The notes under the pieces were generated by a model. It saw only the letters and a program-made list of their open reading frames with translations, was not told where the DNA came from and ran no database searches. The position numbers and the translations under genes are program-made. DNA of 64,000 nucleotides from Muricea muricata. Taxonomy: Eukaryota; Cnidaria; Anthozoa; Malacalcyonacea; Plexauridae. Shown here in pieces: positions 1-12,412 of the stretch. Within the stretch, counting starts at the first letter, position 1. Each line of letters begins with the position of its first letter. The DNA lies in the NCBI GenBank assembly GCA_963855995.1, contig OY979717.1, positions 64,642,243 to 64,706,242 of the forward strand, in the 5' to 3' direction.

Positions 1-1042
1 TTGGAAACAAGCACAAAATGTTAGACAGAGACGTCCTAAGAGATCATGGATGAGGGTCCAATTGACCCTGATACAGAGTTACCATTTTTATTATGGTTTT
101 CAATAAAGTTGGGGATATTTATATGATAAAAAGTATTGAATTTCTTAGCATATATAAATACCATCAGATTCTACAAAGGCGTACTACTTTATCATTTAGG
201 AAAAGTCTATGTAGAAAATGATTTACACTTTTCTGATTTATGTGTTTAAAGAAGATATGAAAACCAAGGTAATTTAGTGCTCATGCAGTATTTGCCAATC
301 AATCTCCTAAAGTTTATCAAATTCCAAACTATTAACAACATCAAAAATCAAGTGGGTAACTAGGAGCCAAGACAAGCCATGGGATGTAATTGCTCCTTGT
401 TAGAGTGATATTTCACATTGACAATACTAAATCTATTGTGAAATCAATAGAACAAGATATTTCAAAGGGAACGATTTCAGACATCAAGTACTAAAATTAT
501 GTAGTTACTTGTTTAAATTACTTGATTTAAAAAAATACCTGTGTTGTGATGCAGAGCAGTAATGTTAGCTATATAAATTGACGAATAGCAATTCAGTGTC
601 AACTGGACTCATACTTTTGGCACCTACTGTATATCTACATGGTTGATGGTCAGTTTTAACATGAGTAGATTAAAATTATATTTGGTCCAGTCTAGATTAA
701 ATGTTCTGTCATTCAAAGTTAACATTGTAACATAAAACATAAACTGGCTTTTTAAAACTTCGTGTATAGAATATTTTAGATTGAAGGAACTAGGCTGAGT
801 TTGTTGGCGTATTGGGCCATTGTTTCAAAAGTCAGACTCGTAGGCTCGTTTCCCGCCGTGGTCAGGCATATTATACAGCTGGCTCGGTATAGGGATGGAC
901 TGTCAGGTACATAATACCGAGGCATATTGGATGCTAGGATGTCGAGAACATTACTTTCTTGAGAACGTGTGGGGAGACAGCCACCATAGGCAGCCACCTC
1001 GAATAATTTTTAGTTTGTTATTAGAGTAAGGACATAGCTTAC
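1..1042. other. No exon recognised; intron or 3' flank of SLC4 copy A
   Basis: I see no exon here. The last visible exon of SLC4 copy A ends at 1043 with a good donor (GTAAGC), so transcription should continue through this stretch. The next expected exon, matching copy B 17377-17611, was not found. Open frames at 776-997 have no family resemblance. Confidence 0.5.
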
Positions 1043-4000
1043 CTTGTAGCACTCGAGTAAAGTAATTTCACTTTCAATAAAGAGAAGAATGACTGTCAAC
1101 AAAGCAGGAATCGCAGCCAATGGTATTATACCGTAGGAAAAGAACCCCTGGACTATCTTGTTGAAGTCGGGAGTGATGAGATGATTTCTGCTTCGCAAAG
1201 TGGGTTTAAAACCATCAGGGGTGTTTATTGTGTCAAGATAAACACCAAGAAAATATGCGATTGCATTCATGAAGTTGACAGCAAAAGGAATGCTGAAGAA
1301 GTTAAGCAAACGACGAATCTAAAGAAATTTTGGTACAAAAATAAATGAGAATCAGGAAGAAACTATAATTCCAGGATAACATCTTAATCTCAAGCAAACC
1401 AATAAATCATTTAATAGTTAACAATTATTCGCCGAAGGCGAAGTGACTATTGGTGAATATTCACCGAGACAAAGTCGAGGTGAATATTTACGATAATCAC
1501 TGAGCCTGAGGCGAGTAATTGTTTTAGTATAATTTCTTTAGTAAAATTTACGTGTGTAAAGTGCACTGTCCTCTTTTATGAATACAGTTTATTTCTGAAA
1601 ATTCCTAAGTAAGTAAAGACTAAAGTTTACTTGTAATTTTTAAATAGTTAAAAAAGTATTTAATTAGATATTTGCAGGCGATCTATTACCTTAAGATAGT
1701 TTAACATTAATGCAATATTTCTCCATTTGCTAATTTTGGCAAAAGTATAATACATCAAAACGACTCTCATTGGCGGCCATTTTGAAAAGATACCAGCTAG
1801 TAAAATAATGCCTCATATTTTCTGGTCAGGCAACCAATCAAAATGCTTGAAAACCATTATTTACTAAAGATTTTATACTAACTAAATATATGTAGAGATG
1901 TATGTATGGGAATTTGCTTCTCTCTATATGTATGGGAATTTATTTCTCTCACGGAACGTAGATCCGGAAATGAACATTCTGTAAGATCGTGTCTTTTTAG
2001 CAATAGAATGGAGTTTTCCACTTTCCTTCTTAAATTTGATATTCCTTTCGCTTTTATTTCTTTCACTTTCTTCTATTGCAACTTATGGAGACATTGTCAA
2101 GACATGCTTTGCGTGTTTTTGTGTACGTCAGGGTTAAGAGATTATCCAAATAAGTAAGCTGAATTTCCAACAACGTTTTTGTTTTTCTTTGTATGGACCT
2201 TTTCTTTTCTTTGTTTTCTTAACTGCACTAATGACGGTTTGGCTTATTTATTCAAGTAATCTACCAACCCTGGTTTACGTTGTGAGCCAGAGGATCGAAA
2301 ATAGCGGCAGCTATTTTGCCAAAGTGGTTGGACCACTAGTCATTTGGCAATTCAAGAAATGCTATGATGGATCTGGCAAAAACAGTGCACACGCCACGAT
2401 GAAGGAATATATTTTTGCGAAAAGGTTGACCTACATAGATAATGAGTTAAATTCTTACTCTAATGAGTTTCCAAACTATCTCTTCTATTAACTATGGCAA
2501 AACAAAGATCATTTCTTACCGGAGGTGAAAAAAATCTTGTCTTCTCAAACACCCGAAATCCAATTGCAATACAAAAAGTTGCAAACATGAAAATTGTATA
2601 CAACAAAGCTGTATTTGGTTTTTCATTTCTGCTTTCGTATGTTGTTGCATTCGTTATGACTTTGAATTCATATTCTTTTCTTAACGGGTGCTGTTCGTAA
2701 ACCTATAGGACGATATTATGCGTAAATATATGATGTTTACGAACGTGTGAAGACTAGCTGAGAGAGAGTAGGCTGAGAGAGAAATATTGCAGAAACGTTG
2801 AATGTGTAATTTTTCGGCTTTCGTTTGTCATTCTTGAAAATGTTACGAAAGTATAATTTAGTTCTCAGAAAGATAAATGTTCATGTCAGTTTGGAGTATC
2901 AAAGCCCAGGGGTCAGTTGTTCAAGGGGTCAGGGGTTAGCTTAACCCTGGATTAACGTAAAATTCAGAGGATATTTCCCCAGCAGTCTATTTATAGTGTA
3001 TGAAATATTTTTTTCGGAAATCTTGTCTGGATCAATAGCAGTTGTTGTCACTCAGGGTATAACGATGACCTAGATTTGAACAACCTTGTCAGTATCTTCA
3101 GCCAGCTCTGGAAGCACCATAAGACAATTAACAATGATTTTTAACAATTTTTAGTGGCACAAACCCAGGCTAAATTTTTAATTCCTTCATACATAAACAA
3201 CAATGCGACAAGGACATGAAGAATTTCGTCGGTGAATCTTGTACAATAATGGATCCAATGAGCTTTATCAAATGCCAGGATAAGAAGCAGAAATAGGAAA
3301 ATCCACATTCCAGTTAAAAAACGAAATTGAAAAAAGTCCATTCCTAGTATTTGAGACGCCTGAAATAGAGAATGTAAGGCGTGAATAAATGATTTGTAGG
3401 GTTGAATACGCGGAATCTGATACCTTTTGTTAAAACTTTTCATCTTATGCACCTCGATGCGAGCGTACCTTGCCGAATACTATAAATCAAGCGGCAGGAT
3501 TTGCATTGTTGTTTTCCACAAACGAAAATATTGTCTTTGACAATGCTAAATGCATAATGCTTTTATGCGTAATCCTTGTTCAAGGAAAATGTAGCTTACA
3601 TAAAAGGATTTAAGCTAGATATAAATGTGTTATGGCATACATCAGATACTTATGAATCTTATGCTTTCTATTTGCACGTGGTGAAGATAAACATTATTTT
3701 ATATTAAGTTTACACCACGAAAATGTGAACTAACCTGATAAGTCGACGCCTCTGCAATAAGCATCGTAGTTGTCCCAGCTATCACAGACATTGGATCTGT
3801 TCCAAGGATCGCCATTAGTATACAAGATAACGAAGTTGCTGAAAGCATTTCTACTGGCCCGAGATTACCCATGGTGTACTTGCAGATCACCTGTCCATAC
3901 GTTAAACATGTTGCTATTAAACTGATTGCTAGGTAGAATAAGGATGCAACACATTGTATTTGAAAACCATCTTTAATATCTGAGCAATACTGTGAATAAC

Positions 4001-7000
4001 GACGTTTTAGTTCTCGCTGCAGGCCACCAAACCATGCTCCATTAGCGTGAAGAGGATGCATTTCTCGTAAATCTTCACCGATATCACTGATATTAATATC
4101 ACAGCTGCCAGTAGGACCTTCATTCCATGTCTCGTAGTGACTTTCCCGTGCTAAACATGAGTAGTACGTTAGCACCGCGCCCAGAAGAACACATAAATGA
4201 AACAGACAAATACAACAAAAATATACATAAAAATAGCTAATGAAACGGTTGGTAGTGGAACTATAAAAATATTTCCATCCATGTAGCACCAAATCTGTAA
4301 GGCCGTGTAAAAACAATAGCAGGCAACGGAATACTAACAAATTTTTCTGAACTTTGTCTTAACAGGACAGTCTCCCCTTTTCGGCAGCGAAATCGAACTG
4401 GATGTCCTGGTGATGATTGCTTCTCCAATCTCCTCTTCATGATCATCATGCACGTCATTTTGGGACACTAAACCTTTCATCGTTGCGACTACCACAAGTT
4501 TTGCTCTCAGGGTTCGCCATAAATCTCTTCCTTCGCGGTGTTTAAATTTCCTCATGATCTGTTTTTTCCGACTGATTGCCGCTATGGCTCCAGCCACAGG
4601 GATAAGTAATTCTGGTTTCCAATTTCCTGGAGGTAACATCACACTGCCTTCTATGAACATATTTGTAGCTTCAACCAAATCTTTAGATGTTTTAGCACGT
4701 TGTGCGTGACGCACAAATGTCTAGGAAGAAATCAATCCATGGAATCATGACATCGTGATTTGTCGCAATATAAATCGGTCCTATAAATTTTAATCATTGT
4801 TTTACCACACACTTCTAATTCTGGCAAAAATATTTTGTCACATTCATATTTTATACTTTTGTCAGGAAATAAATATTTGTATATGTAATGGATGTTCTGT
4901 GAAGCAAGATCGAGACGAATGCTGAAAGAAAGACGTAGAATGGTACTGATTACAGGCGAGTACGTTTAAACCAGTCTTGCCCTGGTGTTACCAGGATCTG
5001 GTGCCTTTAAGGCAGAGGGATTCCGTCAACTTACCCTATCCCTAAATAACGTGGCTGCCGTTCGACATATTTGATAACCATTCAAGTGTATTGCATGTTT
5101 CGAAGTGAATAAGATGTACAAAAAACGAATTGGAATGGAGATTTCCATGAAATCTGGAACTGGTCTTTCATTTTGAAATCCAACGAATGCAGCAAGATAC
5201 TCGTCTTGTCTAAGAAAATCAACTGCTGCATTAAATATCACGACTCCATGAGATTCAGGGCGGATAATTTTTCGTAACTTTATTTGTTCTCTTGTTCCAC
5301 GAACATGATTACTTTCTGAATAGTCAGTGTTATCACATGAACTAATGTTCTCCGTACTAACATAGTGCCCTACATTCAAATGTTCAACATGACGTTTCTC
5401 TTGGTCTAACTTTTCCAGAAGATCTTTCACTGGACATCTGTTTTCAAGAAATAAATTTTCCTAAAAAATGACCAGATGTAGATTGATGTTGAGGGTAAAC
5501 TTGATCAAGAATCCTAGTAATAGCATCTGAATCAACCGACTATGGTCATGATTGATGAAAATAGTATAGTTGCATCATTGCAGATAAAGCTAATCTGCAT
5601 AAATAACAGTTATTTTATCATTGCCACGTAACAATTCCTACAATCCAGGTCACCGTGGAATCGGCTTACTCACTTACTAATACTTAAATACTTAGTCAAG
5701 GTTCTATCTCAACCTAATTGCAGTTTAATTTTTTCCACTGAAATTGAAAATCTCTAATTAATCCTTTACTATAGCTATTTACCAGAAATTGGTCTTTAAT
5801 TAATATTTTACTGTAGTTATCTCCATGATTAGACACATGGTAAGATAATTTTGTTCACAAGCGCCTTAGTAAGCCTAGATTCGATTATAAGCTGATCTGT
5901 GGTTGTCATTGATAAGGTTAACATACTTCTCTCTCATATTCGCACTAAGGAAACATTCACGTACCCAAACAATCGACTTTCCCGTCTCCCCTCTTTGTTG
6001 ATCTAGTGCTCTTTTTGCCAAATTCACCCAACGATTTCGTACTATATTATCGGACATTTTCCACGCTTGTGCCAGCGCTTCTTCTCGTTTCTTACTGGCA
6101 AGTTTTAATGATTCACGACTCCACTGCACTTTCTTACGAAAACGAGAAGCTGATTCTCCTTGATGCATATGAGGCAGAGTCATGATTTGTTGCAGTCTAA
6201 CTCGATGTCGAGGGTTAGCAAGACCGCCAAGCACCAACATGTTGGATATGGTATGAGATATATTAAACCCGCCATCATTTATACTGCCAAGTGACACCAA
6301 ACCTGAGAATGGTAAACAGTTTTATGCATGATTTTTTTTAAATTCAGGGCTCAATGAATAATTTTATCTACTCTCGGAAACTCGTCCATAGGCAGTAACG
6401 GTTTTACTAACCATTATTTAAAGACCGTTTAAAATTTTCCAAACACTCAGCTTCTATATAAGGAAGAAACGGTCGTCCCCAATTCCCACTTGGCTCAACA
6501 TTTTCTTCATATTTTATCCAACGAGCTCTTTGCCTCCAAAACAAGCCAGAACAATCAAGCTCGTTTAACTGTACAAAAAACTGCGCATAAAGATACAGAA
6601 TAAATCTAACGTTAAAGTTTTGTAATTGCATGAGATTCAGACAGTTTTATAAAAAAATCAAACTAACTATAACTTATTTAAATAATCATTATCATTACGT
6701 TTAAAATTTGATTAGGCTAAAAACCTAGTTCTAATAGTATTAAAACAAAAGGTTACAAAGTACCAAGATTTAAATACTACTGTAGGTACCAACATTTGAC
6801 GAGTATTTTTCTCACGCCATATGACCAGCCCATGCAATTCGCATTCTTTTTGACGATTATTTTCATCAAAAGAAAAAGGTCAATTGTTCACTTGTAAAGA
6901 ATCTTTGACACTTCCTCCAGTTGCAAGTGAAAAAGTTTGGGTGGAATTCTGAATATTTCCTATGTAACTGCTCGGCGACTTTATGCATTCTCATCATCTA

Positions 7001-7501
7001 TTTCTTAGCAAAATGTTAAAGTTTGCGCTAATAAAAACTCCAAACAGAGTAAGAGCAACAGTCACTAGTTTACTGAAATATGTTGAATTTGGTTATTTTA
7101 TGCAACAAAATCTTCCAAAATATTTTACCACCCAAAAACGGCGGATTAAAGGCCTGCATAAACACATGTCGCGAAAATGGTTAGTTGAAATGAAGATGAA
7201 ACATGGGTCTTTGTAACCAATAGTGAACCTTAACTTTATAGTTACAGCATTATACCACTTTATGGAAACTTGGTGGTCAACATTATAGCACTTTAGTCCT
7301 GGTTTTATAATTTTTGCTGATCCCGTATTCATTTACATCATTATAGTATGCATGAAAAACACGAACTTACATTCCTAGCATCATCTACAGATAAATCGCG
7401 CATTGAAGAAAGACTTTCCAACATTTTTCTCGGTTCAAATTTACTGTCGGTTGTAACATCAGATGTTTTCTTGCGTGAATCAACGATGATTTCAGGAATA
7501 T
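1043..7501 (-). CDS. SLC4-family bicarbonate/anion transporter, copy A (partial, multi-exon)
   Basis: Members of this family move bicarbonate, often with sodium or in exchange for chloride, across the plasma membrane. Exons in reading order: 7501-7371, 6580-6412, 6302-5927, 5437-5035, 4720-4339, 4294-3735, 3359-3165, 2702-2520, 1318-1043. Phases agree at every junction and no exon contains a stop. Seen: the cytoplasmic-domain motif RWIKYEENVE, a GSVMLPPG block, then the start of the membrane domain (WFGGLQREL, later IPALLTVILLFIESE). A glycosylation sequon (NAT) lies in the loop encoded by 2702-2520. The first coding exon was not found upstream, and the exons after IPALL lie left of the window or are lost. 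The intron 4338-4295 is only 44 nt, and the donor after 3165 is weak (GTTTGT). The transported ion cannot be told from sequence. Family assignment is firm; the exact exon ends are my reading of splice sites. Confidence 0.87.
1413..1881. mobile_element. Composite MITE in an intron of SLC4 copy A
   Basis: A palindromic block at about 1413-1525 (TTCGCCGAAGGCG and its mirror GAGCCTGAGGCGAG, around TGAATATTCACC) is followed by a second segment. The second segment starts TTAGTATAATTTCTTTAGTA and ends with the near-reverse complement at about 1860-1881. A diverged second copy lies at 29885-31140. No coding capacity is visible, so this is a non-autonomous element. The precise borders and target duplication are unclear. 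Confidence 0.7.
2909..3085. mobile_element. Short MITE in an intron of SLC4 copy A
   Basis: The left end reads GTCAGTTGTTCAAGG and continues into GGTTAGCTTAACCCTGG. The right end is an imperfect reverse complement (ACCTAGATTTGAACAACC). A related element with the same kind of ends is at 61878-62117. The inverted repeats are imperfect, so this is an old copy. Confidence 0.4.
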
Positions 7502-9596
7502 CTATAAAAAAGATTTTCAACTAGCTCGTTTTTTTTAAAGCATTAGTGTTGCTCTGATGATTTTATAAAGACAAAATAATTTTTCCTCGAATTTGGTTTT
7601 GTTCCACCATAGCTTATGCTCGATCGTAGTCTTATGCTTGTTTCGTTTCTTATGTCGCACACTCACTGCACTTCTTTGTTTTGCCTTTTGTTTTTGCTTG
7701 TGTCGTTAGTGAGAACCTAAAGAATTCAGACAATGTGGAATGTTTCACCGAAGTTGTTGTCGAAGCCACGAAAAAGGAACGGAGTGGAGAAATTTCGAAA
7801 ATGTACTCATTTCATCTTTAGTAAATAATGCTCATCTTTATATTCAATGTACCAATCTTTGGTACAATAGATGTTCTAGAAAGGTTTGCTAGAGAAAACG
7901 ATATCCAAGAGTCTCGCACAAAATTTAGAAACCTAATGTGAACTATCACCATGACAGTGAATCAATTATTCTATTTCCCAATAGAATCATTTAATGGATA
8001 TCCAAACTTAAATTTATACGTGTTGGTGGCAAGATATCGCTTGGCTACTTGATGATTGAAGGACAGGCGACGGGAAATGTTTCTGATGAGACTGACCTTC
8101 TGAAACTAATGCGCCTCGTTATCTTACCAAAACTCCATGGACATACACAGCTGAATCAAGTGTTCCGTCAAAGGAATTCGAACTTTATGCTGTACTTTTT
8201 CCCTCATATTTTGTAGTTATTTCATAAATAAAGTGTGTATCGTATTCCAATACACATGGAAGTTTGAAGAATGCCAAAATTGCTGACATCTGAGGATAAT
8301 ATCAATGCATGCAAGTAGTTAATAAATCAAGGCCATGTTATCCACCACAAAGTCAAAGTTGCTGTGCATCAGCGAGATCATTATCCATCAATTTATACCG
8401 CATACATCAACAATGTCGGGCAGACGTTTAAACAAATGAAGTGGCCCATAAGAGCCTCATAAAAAGGTTTTGGCAATCCAGTATCACCGTTCATACAATA
8501 TACAGAAATTGTTGTGAGTAAAATTTATGCTAAATCAAAAAGGCAACAAAAATATTTCATTCGCTGACAAAGCTATAGTTACATGAATAAATCTAATTTG
8601 TGTTGTCTACATGTGAACAAAATTAGACATATAAAGTATAAATAAAATTACTATTTCTGCTATACGACCAAAAGTAAGGCAAAATAAACATTGTTATCAA
8701 TATTCAATCATCAGGTTACAAACTACTACTGAATCCTTTAAAACGCTAAATTAAAATTCAAAACACGAAAAATGTAAAAGCATTATGCGTAGAATAATGA
8801 CATCACGGTTAACTGCAGCTGCAGCCTGCACACGCAGTTCATATGCAGTAATGAATTACAATTTAATCCTCTATAATGAGCTAATCCAATTAAGTTCTGC
8901 TGTTTCGACATGCAAATGCTGTGAGTTGTGCGGCACGATTGCGAACATAACATATTATTTTTCTAGCTATTCTTCACATTATACTAGCTAGCCAGATATA
9001 GCCATGCAAAAAGAGGCCGCATGGGCAAACTCGTTGAAAATGCGCCAGCCTAGGTGGAACCGAAAACAATAAAACACACTAGAAAATGTAAAGTACATAT
9101 AACAACAATATAGACACGGATTTTAATCTTTTCCACAAAGATGCCATCAAGGACTGAGATTTAATTTAAATATTAAAAAAAAGCTAATAGAAACACTCAA
9201 ACGTAGCATCGTGTCGACATCAACAAATACAGTTAAGGTTGCTCGAAAGGCGGAAAAGTCGAATACAAGCGCGAAAGGCTTGCTGGAATCGCTAATAAAT
9301 CCAATCTCGTACCTAGACCTTTTTCCACGCATAAAGAAAATGGCGTTTTTGAAAGTCGCGAGCAAGATTATCCCTGAAACGTTAAATAGTTCATTATTGT
9401 GCAACTTTCTCCATTGGGGCCAAGTTATTTTGTGGTTTTAACGCCATAACATGTGTATTTTTGCGAAATTTTTTAGTTTCTAGATGGGGGCAGCATTTGT
9501 GAACGATTTAGACCATCAGCCCAAGGCCTAGCTTGTATTTGACTTGTCGCTTTGCTCTCGGACAACCTTAATAAAAACAGGTGTATATAGCTCTAA
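7502..9596. other. Intergenic, no gene seen
   Basis: The first exon of SLC4 copy A should lie here, because the exon at 7501 begins in phase 1. I could not find a counterpart of copy B's first exon (25100-24983). Open frames at 8785-8991 and 9147-9441 on both strands show no motif I recognise. Confidence 0.4.
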
Positions 9597-9786
9597 ACTA
9601 TGAGCGCTCAAGGTATGACGGGTTACTGCTTATTGTCAGTTCTAAACTCGGAATTATTTCTTTGAGGCAGTATCGAGGGTACATAGGAAACGCGTGACAG
9701 AAATTTACTTGCTACGAGGTAATTCTGAGTATGTATCAGGGCCTAAATAAACAATAATCCATCGTCCCTTGCGCGCTCATAGTTCA
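9597..9786. mobile_element. MITE with AACTATGAGCGC termini
   Basis: The left end AACTATGAGCGCTCAAGG is matched by the right end CCTTGCGCGCTCATAGTT. An internal stretch reads GGGCCTAAATAAACA. A truncated copy of the right end lies in an SLC4 copy B intron at 22857-22910. Confidence 0.6.
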
Positions 9787-9935
9787 CGCTTTTGGAAAAC
9801 CAATCTTAACTGAAATGGCTGTACATTATACAGTACAACTTGTGTGTGACTGCGTTGGTCATGACGAACCATTCCCTATTCCTACATACATGCAAAGCTC
9901 AAGACATGCATGCACTGATAGAGCATATGTTTAAT

Positions 9936-10542
9936 GAGGCCCTGTTAGGGGTTTTAGGTATAAGGTATATTTACCCAAAGTATTTTAGTTATAAAGTATA
10001 AATAACGATAGACTTTTGGGTATAAAGTATAAATGATCACTGGCGTTATACTTTTAGATATAACAAAAACTGACCACAAGACATTTTGTGTCAGCTATTC
10101 CAGGCATTTGGGAGCATTTATTTGTCAATAGTTACCAATACTGATCGCTTTTAATATCTCGACAGTCTCAACCTGAACTTGCTGAGTTGAAGTTCCAGGG
10201 CGGTATTTGTGAGAATATAACATCTGCTAAAAGTAAGTGTTACTGCTACACGCTTTTCGGATTATAGTTGCACTTAAACTGTCACATTCTCGCTTCTACA
10301 CTGGAAACTTCGACCAAAATGACTCTCTAAATTCACAGGTGTCACAGGTGATGTCCAAAGAATGAAAACAACCCGGTAAATGCTTTTGCAAGGGGTGAAA
10401 TAGTGTACAACGCAACTAAAAGAAAACAAGAGTTGCTGGGGTACTATTGGGTGTAAATGTGTCTGCCATTTTAGGTATAAGGTATAAATGACCTCTTAAT
10501 AATAGGTATAAGGTATATTCAAGACCCCCCTAACAGGGCCTC
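9936..10542. mobile_element. 607-bp MITE, TIR GAGGCCCTGTTAGGGG, 6-bp TSD TTTAAT
   Basis: The perfect terminal inverted repeat GAGGCCCTGTTAGGGG occurs at both ends. It is flanked on each side by TTTAAT (9930-9935 and 10543-10548), a clean target duplication. Inside, next to both ends, the phrase TAGGTATAAGGTATA recurs several times, which may be subterminal binding repeats. There is no open frame of note. I do not assign a superfamily. Confidence 0.85.
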
Positions 10543-10548
10543 TTTAAT

Positions 10549-11020
10549 ACGTCAAAACACGCTTGTCAATATTTAGATTGAAGCAACGTAATAATATAGG
10601 TATCACTGTATCACCCACGACGAAGTATCACGCATTTGATCAATATTGTTCGAGTCAGTATGTGCGTTTGCCGGTATGCTTTATAATTTTGGATGTGGTT
10701 TTGTTATTGTCAATGTTGAACGCAGTATTTTGGGCTCGTTCGAGATTTATGCTCCGACTCTCTTATTTCTATGGCGATTTTAGCTCTGACATACGTGAAT
10801 GAAATTTCCTATATTTTGCAAAAAGGTTTTATTTAAAGAAAGAAGTCGAGCGATTCTTTTCAGTTGAGATGGGCGGTTCGATTCAGACTGAAAAATGGAT
10901 GAGCTCAATCCAGAATGAGTTTTATTAACTAGACCGGATTTATGCAAATAAAATTAATTTTCTATGTGTATGCTTTCAACAGAAACGGAACGAGTTCAAT
11001 CCTACCTAAAATTGTAGAAA
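10549..11020. other. Intergenic, nothing recognised
   Basis: A 79-codon open frame at 10563-10802 has no recognisable motif and is most likely chance. Confidence 0.4.
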
Positions 11021-11419
11021 TGGGATAATCCGTGATCGACATACAAAAAACTGTATGTCGCCCGTACTACGCATGCGTAGGAAGCCACAAAAGCATTTTT
11101 CTAAAGTTTTTTGGAACAGTATTTGTTCTATTTTGTTTGTAATGTCAGTGGAAAATATTATTTTATTTCATTCTGTGTTGGACGAAGCGTCAGAGCGACT
11201 GGGTAAGAAGAATCTCAAATTGAAGGAGTGTCAATACGAAGCGGTGAAGGCTGTTGTTGTCGACCGGAAAGATACGATTTGTATATTGCCTATTGGTCAT
11301 GGAAAGTCAGTTATATACCAGCTTCTTCCCTATTGCGGCTAATTGAATCTATTTATTTGCAACGCATGCGCAGTACGGGCGACATACAGTTTTTTGTATG
11401 TCGATCACGGATTATCCCA
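11021..11419. mobile_element. Small element with 58-bp inverted repeats around a RecQ-like helicase fragment
   Basis: Positions 11021-11078 and 11362-11419 are inverted copies differing at one base. Each repeat contains its own small hairpin (CGACATACA / TGTATGTCG around a run of A). The 283 bp between them is nearly all coding-like and holds the helicase fragment at 11142-11342. No clear target duplication is seen. This may be a foldback element that captured an exon, or an internally deleted helicase-bearing transposon. Confidence 0.7.
11142..11342 (+). pseudogene. RecQ-like helicase, amino-terminal fragment with Walker A
   Basis: The frame from the ATG at 11142 reads as the start of an SF2/RecQ-type helicase. 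A Q-x-E-A region (KECQYEAVKAVV) is followed by DTICILPIGHGKSVIY, a Walker A motif of the form LPxGxGKS, and then QLLPY. The usual residue before the first motif glycine is T or S; here it is I. The frame stops about 15 codons after the motif, well short of a helicase domain of some 350 residues, and DEAD-box and later motifs are absent. The same frame is open back to 11055, inside the inverted repeat. It could also be a first exon, but no downstream helicase exon is visible. Confidence 0.7.
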
Positions 11420-11678
11420 GAGCCTCCGTTTCCTTCCCAAGGGATCGCAGGCTCGGGGAACGAGATTGGAGATCAGTCAATAAATTAGCGAGCGCGCGGG
11501 GGCGCTTTTCAAAACCTCCCCAAGCACCTCCACGCGCTCGCTACTTTAGTAACTGACCTCTATATCCATAACTGTATTAAAAGCACACAAAGCGCCTGGG
11601 TACGAAGCTGGTGATTGATGCTATATCGCCGGCGCCCGCAATTTTCCGCGAAGAACTTCTAATATAAAAAATATTAAA

Positions 11679-12412
11679 GGCCTGTTCATATGGGCAGAAG
11701 TTATCTCGGTTCCCGAGAAAACATTTTGACAGGTCAAATCAGACTCGGACTGGCCCCAATTAAGGGGCTTTGCCATTTTAACACTGAGAGGAGCCCTGAA
11801 ATTTTTTGCTGTCCTGAATGTTTTAGGTGAAGATTTTATGGTATTCTGGAGAGAACATGATGAATTATTTAACCGCTTCCCTGAAGAGTTCAAAAATTCC
11901 AAATCATTCCTATCCGGTCCCTGTTATTTTCGTTTCGTACTGCCTGATAGCCTGTTTTAAACATCTTTGAATGTTTACAAATACGGAAATTAAACAACAA
12001 TTGTCAAGGGCCCATTTGATGTCCCAGTAGGGGCCCATGTGCTATGGCACAGTGGCACATAGGCACATAGGCCAGTCCGAGCCTGGGTCAAATAATGTTG
12101 TTCTGTTCATATGGAGAAATGTTTTCCCGCTTAGCGGGTAAAGTTTTTCGCGGTGATGTAGATTTTGTAAAGTGTAAACAGAAAATTTTCCCGCTAAGCG
12201 GGAAAGTTGTGTTCATATGGGATAAAAATTATCTCGGTCACCGAGATCTCGCCTATCATCAAGCGAGATCTCGGTTAACGGGAAACTTTTCGTCTCATAT
12301 GAACGCAAGGTGATTTTCATACTATTTTCGTAAGAAGGCGAGATCTCGCTTGTAAACTTGTCGAAATGTTTTTTCGCTAACCGGGAAAACTTTTTCCCAT
12401 ATGAACAGGCCC
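11679..12412. mobile_element. MITE with GGCCTGTTCATATGGG termini
   Basis: The outer repeats GGCCTGTTCATATGGG (left) and CCCATATGAACAGGCC (right) are exact. The flanks share TAAA, a possible 4-bp target duplication. The interior contains further inverted or repeated pieces (TTCCCGCTTAGCGGG, GAGATCTCGC, TCATATGGGATAAAA), so it is either complex or has a second copy nested inside. Confidence 0.7.

Noticed and set aside
2189-2700. Plus-strand open frames as a small membrane protein gene
   Set aside because: Positions 2520-2702 are an SLC4 exon on the minus strand, and the rest has no family resemblance or start signal.
9147-9441. Pair of overlapping open frames on opposite strands
   Set aside because: No motif, no splice context and no repeat in the window; length is within chance for this base composition.
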